From contig CAIIXF020000010.1 of the NCBI GenBank assembly GCA_903813345.2, forward strand, positions 25,692,425 to 25,756,424: DNA of 64,000 nt, written 5' to 3'. Numbering within the stretch: position 1 is the first letter of the stretch; every line of letters begins with the position of its first letter. Below, in pieces: positions 1 to 9,816 of this stretch. The translations under genes were made by a program, and so were the position numbers. Source of the stretch: Owenia fusiformis. Its lineage: Eukaryota; Annelida; Polychaeta; Sabellida; Oweniidae. A model generated the notes under the pieces. That model made no database searches and was not told the DNA's origin. It was given only the letters and a program-made list of their open reading frames with translations.

Positions 1-800
1 AGAAAGTGGCTACAGCCCAGCAGAATTGTTGTATGGCAGGAAACTTTGTACTCCTGTTCCTATAGCTACTGATAATCTCAAACCAAATGGACTCATATTA
101 GTGATTTCTGTGCAAGGGACACTAAACTCAAACAACGTCAAAAAAACTCATCTATGACAATCGGCACAATGTAAAACCATTAAAATCACTGGAACGCGAC
201 ACTATTGTTAGGGATGTAAATGCTAGTGTTGAGAGCAAGCATGATAATGTACCCTGATCATATCTTGTATCTACACCATCTGGATTATTGAGATGTAATA
301 GCAAATTTCTCATTCCTAATCACAAGGGAGAGATAGTGAGTGATAATGATAATGAGCCCTTGATTAGAAATGTGCCAGATCCACCTAGACTTATATGTGA
401 CAAAACTGATATTGTTAAGGTGGGTGTTATGAACATTGAAACTAACATTTATTGATTTATAGATGTCACTAGTAGGACATTGCATAATCTCAAACTAAAA
501 TCAGAATGCATGAAAAAGCTTTGGGTTAGAGAATATACAAGTTTTGAGCAAATAAAGAAACCGCACCTAAAATGAAAACTGAACTTTATTCTGTGGAATA
601 TTTGGGATATAAACTGGTTAAACATTACAGGGGGCCATTGTAAGTCAATAGACACACCAAAGAAACAGACAGTGACATTATATACAAGTGAAGCTTCTAG
701 TTCTAAGACTCGCTATGGAAGGATTGTGAAGCATCCATTAAGACTGATAGAACAAGATAACTTAAATACTTTTTTGTTAGGATTAGGTGTAACAAAACTA
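1..800 (+). mobile_element. Fossil Ty3/Gypsy pol 3' end
   Basis: Conceptual translation of the first bases gives SGYSPAELLYGRK, the conserved segment near the C-terminal side of Ty3/Gypsy integrases. Near 700-740 TRYGRIVKHPLRL resembles the basic tail that closes many Gypsy pol proteins. The piece enters from the left edge, so its 5' part lies outside the window. It is broken, with several breaks, and old. No LTR can be recognised after it; 800-1170 is AT-rich and shows nothing else. Confidence 0.7.
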
Positions 801-1178
801 TAAACATGTATTTCTTAAAAGTCAATTATTTTGTAAAGTTTTGTAAAGATTACTGCATTGTTTTAAAATCTACAAAGTCTTATCATAGTATGAGAAAATA
901 TATGCTGCATTGACATGTAAAAATGCATGAGAATAAAATACATATACTCTGTACTTAGTAAGAAACATAATTCAGTTAATATACATATAAGGTATTATTT
1001 TATTCGATTGTAGATACATACATGTAGATGCTATGATATATATCCCAGTTTAAGAACATTTCATTGTTCATACTTTACTTAAAGTAACTCAGTTTTATAC
1101 ACAGTCACAGTTGTTACCAGATATGTGTGTTAATAACTATCATTCAGCGAAAAAGCAACATTGAACATTTCCTTTTAA

Positions 1179-1872
1179 CCTTTACCATGCTGCCTTATTT
1201 CAGCAAATATATCCCACGCAACTGGCTTATTTTTCAAAGAGTGCAAAAAATGATATACCTGGACTAAATAATTAATATCTCAATAACTACTGAATGAATC
1301 TGGATAAAATTTTCACAAAGGGAAGATACAGTGGCCTGGCTCATGAAAAAAATGTTCTCATGAATTTTTTCATACATTAACACGACTGGGCATAAATATA
1401 CCATGAATACTCCTCCGGAATCCGCCGCTCCGCCTCTTCGTCTGGTCAGAATCCAAATCTGAATTTGCAGCGATCAAATGTTCAATTTTTCAATTCAGAA
1501 AATATTCTAGTTTCTATTTTCGATGACCGTTATCGGCTTCCAAGAGCCTAAAGAGCTCGAAATCGTAATCTATTTCCTCCACATTTTCGTTGTGATCGTA
1601 TTTGTCCACCATTTTGTACGATTCGTTCACTAAAAACGACTAAAACACTGTTTAAATTGTTGAATTGAGAATTATTTTTCGAAATATCGCCATTTCTAGG
1701 TCAACAGGAAGTCATGTTAGGCACTGAATAAATCTGGCAATCTAATTGGACAATACGAATGGCGCGAAAAAGTAAAGTTTTTAAAAGTTTGAAATCGGGC
1801 GTACGGGTCCGCCGGCAGTTGTGAGAGACATTTTAGTCTCGGCGGACGAGTCCGCCGGCAGCACGCTAAAGG
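1179..1872. mobile_element. piggyBac-like MITE (TTAA target)
   Basis: A 694-bp element is bounded by TTAA on both sides (1175-1178 and 1873-1876). Its ends are inverted: CCTTTACCATGCTGCC on the left and the complement of GGCAGCACGCTAAAGG on the right. TTAA duplication plus a CCTTT start is the piggyBac pattern. The right subterminal part carries two copies of a GTCCGCCGGCAG motif. No transposase is present, so it is non-autonomous. The GC-rich block at 1405-1445 lies inside it. Confidence 0.65.
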
Positions 1873-1983
1873 TTAAAATAAAATATTGTATTATTTCAAA
1901 AATTCCTCAGAAAGGGAGAACTGAGACAGTAAATAAAGTCGTTTAAACTTATTTATACTCTTATTCTGTTGGAATATATATGA

Positions 1984-2455
1984 TTGGTTACAGTACAAAC
2001 AGGACTTACATTATGTGGTACTCGTGTGATAATTCCCAAATCTCTACAAGAACGTGTGTTGAACATAGCTCATGGAGCGCATCATGGAATTGTTGCGACA
2101 AAATCACTGTTGCATGAGAAAGTGTGGTTTTACAAATTGGACCAAGCATTTGAAACACTGATAAGCCAATGTATGCCTTGCCAAGGTATGTCAAGACGCA
2201 ATCCTCTTCCCCTATTATACCTGGTGAACTACCAGGAAGCGTCTGGAGCAACCTCAATATGGATTTTTATGGTCCATTGCCTGCAACCAATGATCACATC
2301 ATGGTCATCATTGATGAATACAGTAGATATCCAGTGGTTAAATTTGTATCATCCATTACAGCAAGAGCTATAATACCCAAAATGGAAAATATTTACTCAA
2401 TGTTTGGAATACCTGGGGCCCAGTTGTTCAGAACCACTAACAATACAACTTTTAT
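1984..2455 (+). mobile_element. Fossil Ty3/Gypsy integrase piece
   Basis: The translation holds an H2C2 integrase zinc-binding region (GTRVIIPKSLQERVLNIAHG, then CMPCQG). It is followed by the start of the rve integrase core (SVWSNLNMDFYGPLP, VIIDEYSRYPVV). It has the same orientation as the piece at 1-800 but covers an earlier part of pol, so it is probably a second copy. It is broken, with about two or more breaks, and no LTRs are visible. Confidence 0.75.
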
Positions 2456-2458
2456 TGG

Positions 2459-2560
2459 GGTTGTCGAGTTGGCCGAGAGGGCTTAGGCGCCAGGCACATT
2501 CAGTGTAGGCGATTGGGCGCCGTACCACGCGGTGTGCTCCGTGCGTTTATTCATATTAAC
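2459..2560 (+). repeat. tRNA-Leu-like relic, possible SINE head
   Basis: The stretch reads TTGGCCGAGAGGGCTTAGG followed by CGCC. This closely resembles the D-arm and box A of type II tRNAs (Leu/Ser: TGGCCGAG then GG then TAAGGCGC). No matching box B is visible downstream and no acceptor stem can be paired. It is therefore more likely the head of a decayed tRNA-derived SINE than a working tRNA gene. AT-rich sequence with repeated AATTGCAATTA motifs follows up to 2700. Confidence 0.4.
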
Positions 2561-2749
2561 TTAATTGCAATTAACTTAATGTTTGGTCTAATTGCAATTA
2601 GTTAATTTCAATATTAAATTCTGCATTTTAATTTCAAAATTAACTAATTGTTAAATTCACTATTAAGCTAATAGTGAAATTAAGATAATAGTGCAATTAA
2701 GACAAACTTCCTTAGTTACCATCCCAGGATGCAATTGTACATCCTTAAA

Positions 2750-5316
2750 ATGGCTTCTGTGAGTGTGGACAGTCCACCATCTAAGAAAAGAACCATGAGT
2801 GCATGCCGCTCCAACAACTGGGAGACAAATGAGGAGCTTTTGCTCATAGAGTTGGTAAAGGAGAACCATGCCATCTTATTTGGTAATTTCGATCAGGATC
2901 ATTTAAGTGGAAATAATAAATCGAAGCTAACCAGAAATCTGATGACTAAAAAATGGGACGAGTTAAACTGAATAAACCAAATACAACTGTGGCGCAAATC
3001 AAGGTCAAGTGGCAGAATATGCAGGCAATGGCAAAGGAATATGCGTCCAAGATGAGAGGCCATTCCAATGGCACTGGAGGGAGACCACCACTGGACACAA
3101 TACTCAACTCTAAGGGAAAACCATTTACACTTAAACAACAAGGCATATGTAAAAATATATTGGAGTTTATGGGCCATAAACCTCAGTTTTCAAAGATCCC
3201 AGGTGGAGGAATGGAGACTTCAATAGGCTATAAAAATAAAACTGATGAATCTGAAGGTTGGTTTATTTACTAGATTCTACATGTACTTGTATTTAACATT
3301 CCTTCCATGATATACAGGGTGGTCCAAAAAAAAGTGAACCCCTGCAACTGGCCATATTTCCCTTATTACTTGCAGGAATTATTTTTTATTTTCACATGTT
3401 GTAGAGGAAGGTCTAAAATTTATGTTGGTACCATACATTTGTCTTAGTCTTGAAATTTGTAGAAATTATAAGCCCTAACCAAACATTACTGAAAATGGAC
3501 AAATTGTGATTTTCAATATCCACGATTCTTCAACCCTTTAACACCTTTCCCCTGAGAATTGTTTAAGCTGCAGTCTTAAAGAACTAATACTTTCTGACTT
3601 TGTTCAATTTTAAATCTTGAACATTATGGCTTAAAACTAGCATCCTACATTTGTTAGTTGCAAAGTTATTGTGATCCAAAGAGATGTGCTAAGCTTCCAC
3701 AGACGAAAACATTTTCCAGTGAAACCATGAACATACCCCTATATGATCTTGAAATGTCAATATCTTCATAAATCATGGACCAATTCTAATGATATATGGC
3801 TCAAAACATTGAATATTGGATTTTCTTTTAATTTTTTAAAGATATTTGATGAAGGGGTTATCAGATTCCTGGTCACAGGGGGTAACTTCCTTCCATAAGA
3901 GGCCCCTCTCTAACTGTTGGTGTAGGTAACATACCCCTGAACTGTTGAACAGTTAAAAATGCTTCAAAATGATCAATGAAAGTGTGAAATGTGTTTTCTG
4001 CTTGAATAGTGTCCCTTTTGTCATATGGTAGGGTTTTAAACTTGTATCTCTAACTGAAAGCTGTTTAAGATCATCCAATGTGTTTCAACAATTTCCGTGA
4101 ATCACATTTGTAAAATTTTGTACAATATCTAATTTCCAGGCATGTTTGTTAAACGCTTGTAATTTTTTCAAAATTTAAGACTGAGAATAAATTATGGCAT
4201 CAACCAAAATTTTAGATCTTTCTCTACAACATGTGATAATATGAGCCAATTCATGCATGTATTAAAAAAATTGTAGCCAGTTGCAGGGGTTCACTTTTTT
4301 TTGGACCACCCTGTACATATGATATACATCATACAGTACTATTACCCATATCTAGTATTTAAAGCATTAATACTGTACAGTATATGCATTTTTGAATTGG
4401 GACAAATTGTTGCAAATTGCACTACATTTTACTACATAGCTCAGTGCCATCTATTTATTTACCAATATTAATAGACTGTCATAAATTATTCTTGGGAGTA
4501 TCATGTCATAGGACAGTGCCAAAGGGAATAGTGAAGAAAAGAAAACATTCCAGTCTGCGCTTGTCACAAATAAAAAAGATCCCAACTATCTCCCCAAAAA
4601 ATCAAATGAAAAAACATTTTTTTAGGACTACTAGTACCCCTCATTATAAATAAAAGCTACAGTGCTATATTAAGGGCATCTTAAGGTAACTTCTCCATGC
4701 TACTATCTTTTAGTCCTTAAGTAATTATTAAATGGTGCATTAGTAATCATATGCAACTTTCACTATTTTAGAATTTTAAAATAAAATATAACAGTTGTAA
4801 AATCCGAAATTAACTTGAAAATATGTGATCAATTTAAAAATAATTGCTACTGGAACATTAACATGTTCAGGTTAAAATCATATCACATTATTAAGTCTGG
4901 TGACTTAAGTCTTATTTATTTGATTTATGAAGTGCTGATGATGAAAGGAATAAACATAAATTCTTCTAAGGAAATAGTCCCGGGGGCATCTGTATAAATA
5001 TGTTGTTGTGTATCAGTCATTTTGTCTTGTTTTAAGACTTGTCTAAGAAATAGTTAATAAATAAAATAAAATAATTTAAAAAAAAGTTAAAAGTATGCAT
5101 TTGCTTTCAGTTGTTGAGGATGTTGCCATCGTCAGCAACCACTCAATCGCTGCTGTCACTAATCATGTAGTACCTGTACCTGTAGCTGGATGCAGTGCAT
5201 CTCAAGATGATGGACTATCAGGAGGTGCAAGGCCAAGGTACAAGGAAGACCTCAAATCTGCCAAGGCCAACAGGTGCACCCCATCAGACAGGTTGACAAT
5301 GGTCCACCATTCAATG
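2750..5316 (+). pseudogene. Myb/SANT-like DNA-binding domain gene, two exons seen, frameshifted
   Basis: Exon 1 (2750-3254) starts MASVSVDSPPSKKR; I chose this ATG over the one at 2729 because it has an A-rich Kozak-like context. The Myb/SANT-like domain runs from WETNEELLLIELVKENH through KKWDELN and then TTVAQIKVKWQNMQAMAKEY. These two halves lie in different frames, so there is one frameshift near 2960-2970. Exon 1 can end GAAG/GTTGGT in phase 1. A pyrimidine-rich acceptor before 5111 opens exon 2 in the matching phase (VVEDVAIVSNHSIAAV and on to SDRLTMVHHSM, donor GTGAGG at 5317). The intron contains the MITE at 3315-4313. Such domains occur in host regulators and in Harbinger-type transposons. 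I cannot tell which this is, and the frameshift favours a pseudogene. Confidence 0.55.
3315..4313. mobile_element. Tc1/mariner-like MITE, 999 bp, TA target
   Basis: The left end reads CAGGGTGGTCC, eight A, then GTGAACCCCTGCAACTGGC. The right end is the exact inverted copy, giving a perfect 38-bp terminal inverted repeat. TA flanks both ends (3313-3314, 4314-4315), the target duplication of the Tc1/mariner superfamily. The interior has no recognisable transposase. It sits in the intron proposed for the Myb/SANT-like gene. Confidence 0.85.
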
Positions 5317-6863
5317 GTGAGGAATTTTACAAATTTGCCCGTTTTTACCCCTGTGGCCATGTGCTAATGGACTTACCCACTTTTTCTGGCACTATGTTCT
5401 GATAAAAAGGCTTGTTTTCAATAGTTCGTGAGCTTTTTTGTGTGATAGGTCCAAAATATCGGTAGATAAAGACGATAATTCGATCATTTTTCAAATAAAT
5501 TCCGTACTTTTCCCTCCTCCTTTTGAAGAGTTCAATGCAGTTAAATTGCGAACGTGTGTTAATTCACCGTAATAATAACCCGGCAAATAGGATACGATTA
5601 TGCCTCTCATTTGACTTTTCTATCAGGTAATAATAATAATAATTTTCCATTAAAATTGCTTTGTTTCAATCAATGACACGCACAATTGTTATTCTATGGA
5701 CTGTTTGTAACCCTGGGAAAAGTTTGATTTCGTTTAGTGCTATATCTGTACTTCCTGAAGTAAATTTCCGGGAAGATATGAATTGAAATTATTTAGAATA
5801 AAATGTACAATCCCAAGAATAGGGAACTAACTGCATATGAGAAGGTAGTCAACAAGTATGCAATCGACCACCCTGGTCCAAATCATTTGACAGTTACTGA
5901 AAATCAATGTTTTTTTGAAGTGACCTAAGCTTTCGTCTAGAGGGGGGGGTGGGGGGGTTGTTGTCCAAACGAAATTACTTTCGTCTCCATATGAACATTG
6001 ATATTTTGACCCCGCCCCTTATGTAGTAATATTATGTGGTAAAAGGTTATACATCTGTCGGAATGCAGGATGTCTGTGCCCTATTTCGAATAAATTCATA
6101 TTAGCCCCATTTACACTACACGTGACATTCCAAGACGTCTTGGTGAAAACGTATTAGAAATATTATGTTGAGTTTACACCATGTTGATTTCAGTACAAAC
6201 CTCCGAAAATGCTAAGAGTGGTTGTTTTTATATCTCAGATTTACATTACCCCAGATCTGCCAGAGGCTACTTGCCATAATTTAGGAAAGTGATTTGTGAC
6301 GTTATCACGTTATTTGTGATGGAGATTCTCCGGAGTCTAAAAGCCTAGTGAGAACCATGAGGTGATATTGACATCTGCACAAGAGAGTGAAGTGAACAAA
6401 TTTTCTTCAAAATTCAGAATCCTGATTTTTACTATCATATACATTTTGCACTTGTTCTTCAAAGTAGCCTATTTACATACTGTATGGGTTCCTTAGAAAC
6501 TATGGTATAGAATTAAATATAATATGAGAAATGAGATCTTCTATGCTTGATGTAGACTAGATTATGACAGTGTATCATTTCTGTCATTATTACACTTTGA
6601 CTTTAATTAGCTCCAGAGCTTTCAATTCTAGGCTCGGTTTCAAATCGATTAAAGGATCTGGGAAAAAGGGGGGGGGAGGGGATGCGGTCGTCCCCAACGC
6701 CCTCCCCTTCCGATGCTTATACAACAAAATAACCTTATTTATAAAAACAAGATTCTCACTACTCACACTCCCTTAAGTCTAAATTTTGTTTCCTCAACAA
6801 ATTTTCTACCACATCTGTACATACTCATAAATCATTCCTGAAAATTTACAGGTGATATCTGTA
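5317..6863 (+). other. Non-coding stretch with one small unrecognised ORF
   Basis: A 42-codon frame at 5801-5929 begins MYNPKNRELTAYEKVVNKYA and follows a possible acceptor (ATTTAG). It could be another exon of the Myb/SANT-like gene, but I do not recognise it. G-rich runs occur at 5941-5957 and 6667-6678. From about 6805 the sequence is a copy of the repeat also seen at 12.7 kb, into which the LTR element at 6869 inserted. Confidence 0.3.
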
Positions 6864-6868
6864 GCGGT

Positions 6869-7023
6869 TGTCATAATATATAGTCTTAACAATTATGTAA
6901 GCATTCATCAGACTGTACCATGTGCTTTTGTTGTTATGATTATTATGTAAATAGGTCACGTGACCAGATATGATGCAACAATAAATCAATACTTAGAAGT
7001 CACTGATCTATGAGTTCAGTTCA
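6869..7023 (+). repeat. 5' LTR (155 bp)
   Basis: It starts TGTCATAATA and ends GAGTTCAGTTCA. It contains the perfect palindrome GGTCACGTGACC at 6954-6965 and an AATAAA at about 6981. It is identical to the LTR at 12190-12344. Confidence 0.92.
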
Positions 7024-7074
7024 TGGTGTCTAGATTGGGATTGAAATTTGGAATTTCATAGTTAAAATAATAGC

Positions 7075-9153
7075 TTGGAGTTATTATACAATATGGCCTA
7101 CAAACTAGAACCACCAGAGATCTTCGACGTGACCAAGCCGAGAGAGTGGCGACACTGGAAGGCACGTTTCACGAGGTTTAAGTCTGCTGCAAATTTGACG
7201 GGTCAAGATGGCGGTCAAAATGAAGGCGATGTTCGAGATGATACAAATGTCATTGACACGCTAATATACTGTATGGGAAGTAATGCAGAGACTATTTACA
7301 AGACATTCGTATATGCGGAGGGTGAAAACAAGAAGTCGTACCAAACTATTATGGAAAAATTCGACCACTATTTTATGCCCAAAGTTAACCTGATCGAGGA
7401 GCAGAAGACATTTCATTCAATGGTTCAGAAATCAGGTGAGACTTGCGATAGCTTTTTACGTCGTTTATATGATCATGGGGACGTTTGCGAGTTTGAAAAT
7501 ACAGAGAGGGAAATCATGCATCAATTTATAAATGGGATGTTGAACTCTGATCTAGCTGAGAAAGTCAAAATTATGGACTATAAAAAGCTGACACTTGCGA
7601 AAGTTATCGAAATGGCGCGTATTAGGGAGCATGTCGCACCCGTGCATACACAATTGGAAACCCCGCATGTCGATGACGTCACCAGGAGGGGTCGTGTCAA
7701 GTCAAAGAAGGACTATAGCAGTAAGTTTAAGTGTACTAAATGTGGACTATCTCATAAGAAGAGAGAGTGTCCTGCATATGGCAAAAACTGTCTAAAGTGT
7801 GGATTAATGAATCACTTCAAACGCTGCTGCAAGACAATTGATATAAAACATGACAAAAAGAAATTGCATGAAGTTGAACATGTCCATGATGATTATGGAT
7901 CTGATGATACTGACTGTTTGTTCCTGAGTGACTTGGTCACAGATACACAATCATGTGATACATCTACATTTATACAATCGTGTGATCCAGCAATACAAGT
8001 GTGTGATCCAGCAATACAAGTGTGTGATCCAGATACACAATCATGTGATACATCTACATTTATACAATCGTTTGATCCAGCTATACAAGTGTGCGATCCA
8101 AATACAAAGTCGTGTGATCCAGCTAATCATTCATGTGATCCTGTTACTATAATATGTGATTGTGATGATGTTATATGTCACAATGATAGTTCACCACCAC
8201 CTGATATTATATATGATATTGATAACATGCAACAGGATACCTGTGTAGATAATGATATGTGTGATATTGATGAAGTACATGAAGTGGTCGAAGAACCACC
8301 ATGGTTGATTAATCTAAATATAAATGGTGAAAACATGTGTTTTAAAATTGATAGTGGTGCTGATGCTTCGGTTATTTCTGTAGATGCATACAAAAGAATG
8401 AAAATTAACCGTCCAGTGCTAAGTAAACCTACTGCAAAATTTCAGAGCCCTGGGGGTAAAGTTAAGTGCATAGGAGCATTTGTTGCTAGGGTTGTATTCA
8501 ATGGTAGTAAAGTGTACAAAACAACAATTCATGTAGTTGATAGCTCAAATTCAGCTAATTTGTTATCCAGGGGGGCTGCTACAAGTATGGGTCTCATGAA
8601 ACGTTTGAATAACCTGGATATCAAAGATCCTAGCATGTATGGGGAAATTGGGGATGTAAAATGTAATCCTGTTTCCATTACATTGAAACCTAATGCACAG
8701 CCTTATAGTATTTCTGCACCAAGACGTGTAAGTTTACCTTTGATGCCTAAGGTCAAGGCTAAGTTGAATAAATTGTGTGAACAAGGTGTCATAACACCAG
8801 TAACAGAGCCTGTTGATTGGTGTGCTCCTATTGTATGTGCAGAAAAGAAAAATGATTCTGAGCCTAGAATATGTGTTGACTTGAGAAAACTTAATGCTAG
8901 CATAAAAAGAGAAAAGTTTGTTCTTCCAACTACTGATGATCTTGTGCATAAACTTAAAAGATCTACCGTATTCTCTACATTAGATGCTTCAAGTAGTTTT
9001 CATGGTTTGCGGCTCGATGAGAATAGTTCGAAACTCACAACTTTTATTACACCATTCGGGCGGTATAGATACTTACGCATGCCGTTTGGGTTGAATTTTG
9101 CGAGTGAGAAATATCAAAGTGTGATGATGGATATATTTAAAGGTAAAGATTAA
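7075..9153 (+). CDS. Ty3/Gypsy gag, protease and first part of reverse transcriptase
   Basis: The 692-residue frame starts MELLYNMAYKLEPPEIFDVT. Residues 1-200 are gag-like. Cysteine knuckles follow (CTKCGLSHKKREC, CLKCGLMNHFKRCC, about residues 220-255). About residues 280-350 hold a repeated spacer of the pattern IQVCDPA/TQSCDT. The aspartic protease motif KIDSGADASVIS lies near residue 425. The reverse transcriptase starts around residue 540 (GVITPVTEPVDWCAPIV, RICVDLRKLNASI, YLRMPFGLNFA). The frame runs into the MITE inserted at 9154. It is part of the element at 6869-12344. Confidence 0.88.
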   Translation: MELLYNMAYKLEPPEIFDVTKPREWRHWKARFTRFKSAANLTGQDGGQNEGDVRDDTNVIDTLIYCMGSNAETIYKTFVYAEGENKKSYQTIMEKFDHYFMPKVNLIEEQKTFHSMVQKSGETCDSFLRRLYDHGDVCEFENTEREIMHQFINGMLNSDLAEKVKIMDYKKLTLAKVIEMARIREHVAPVHTQLETPHVDDVTRRGRVKSKKDYSSKFKCTKCGLSHKKRECPAYGKNCLKCGLMNHFKRCCKTIDIKHDKKKLHEVEHVHDDYGSDDTDCLFLSDLVTDTQSCDTSTFIQSCDPAIQVCDPAIQVCDPDTQSCDTSTFIQSFDPAIQVCDPNTKSCDPANHSCDPVTIICDCDDVICHNDSSPPPDIIYDIDNMQQDTCVDNDMCDIDEVHEVVEEPPWLINLNINGENMCFKIDSGADASVISVDAYKRMKINRPVLSKPTAKFQSPGGKVKCIGAFVARVVFNGSKVYKTTIHVVDSSNSANLLSRGAATSMGLMKRLNNLDIKDPSMYGEIGDVKCNPVSITLKPNAQPYSISAPRRVSLPLMPKVKAKLNKLCEQGVITPVTEPVDWCAPIVCAEKKNDSEPRICVDLRKLNASIKREKFVLPTTDDLVHKLKRSTVFSTLDASSSFHGLRLDENSSKLTTFITPFGRYRYLRMPFGLNFASEKYQSVMMDIFKGKD

Positions 9154-9763
9154 AAGGTGGATTGGATCGAGTAGATTGGATTCATGTAAAAGGTGGATTG
9201 GATCGGGATTCTTCAAAATATGGATTTTCCTTAAAAAAATTATATTGATCTCCCATCAGACGATTAATGCTCTTCTCACTTCCACAATGTCAAATAATAG
9301 ATGTTATATCATTTTGCTTGGGTAGACTAGAAAGGTGACCTGATACACAATCTTATTCATTCCAAGGGTAATTTTAGACATTTCACAAATCATAAGGCAG
9401 ACTTTGCAAGTCGAAGATCCATATCATCTGTTTTAAATTCAAACAGAACATGGCAGAATGTCTTGGGAACACCCACACGTCAATTTGAATGACAGCTTTT
9501 ATCTACCGATCTATGTTTATTATGTCTTACTAATGTTGATTTACAAGGGAGAGCAGTTAAATGCTTTAGAGTATCTATCAACTAATTGAAGTATGTATTT
9601 GTCATTGCTTTGTCAATTCCTTAAAGGGACCCAAGTAATCACAAAATACTTTAGGCCGGAGGAAATTGCTTAGAGGGAGATCAACTAAAAAATCCATATT
9701 TTGAAGATTCCCAATCCAATCCACCTTTTACATGAATCCAATCCACTCGATCCAATCCACCTT
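9154..9763. mobile_element. TTAA-target MITE inside the LTR element
   Basis: A 610-bp element is flanked by TTAA (9150-9153, 9764-9767). Its inverted ends start AAGGTGGATTGGATCGAGTA and stay paired for about 80 bp. Within each end the module AAAGGTGGATTGGATCG occurs twice. No coding sequence is seen. Because the host LTR element has identical LTRs, this insertion must itself be recent. Confidence 0.88.
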
Positions 9764-9816
9764 TTAATCTCTACCTATTTAAAAATCATGCCGGTGTAGA
9801 AATCATAATTGATGAC

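Noticed and set aside
2459-2560. Functional tRNA-Leu gene
   Set aside because: The box A region fits but there is no box B, no anticodon stem and no acceptor pairing.
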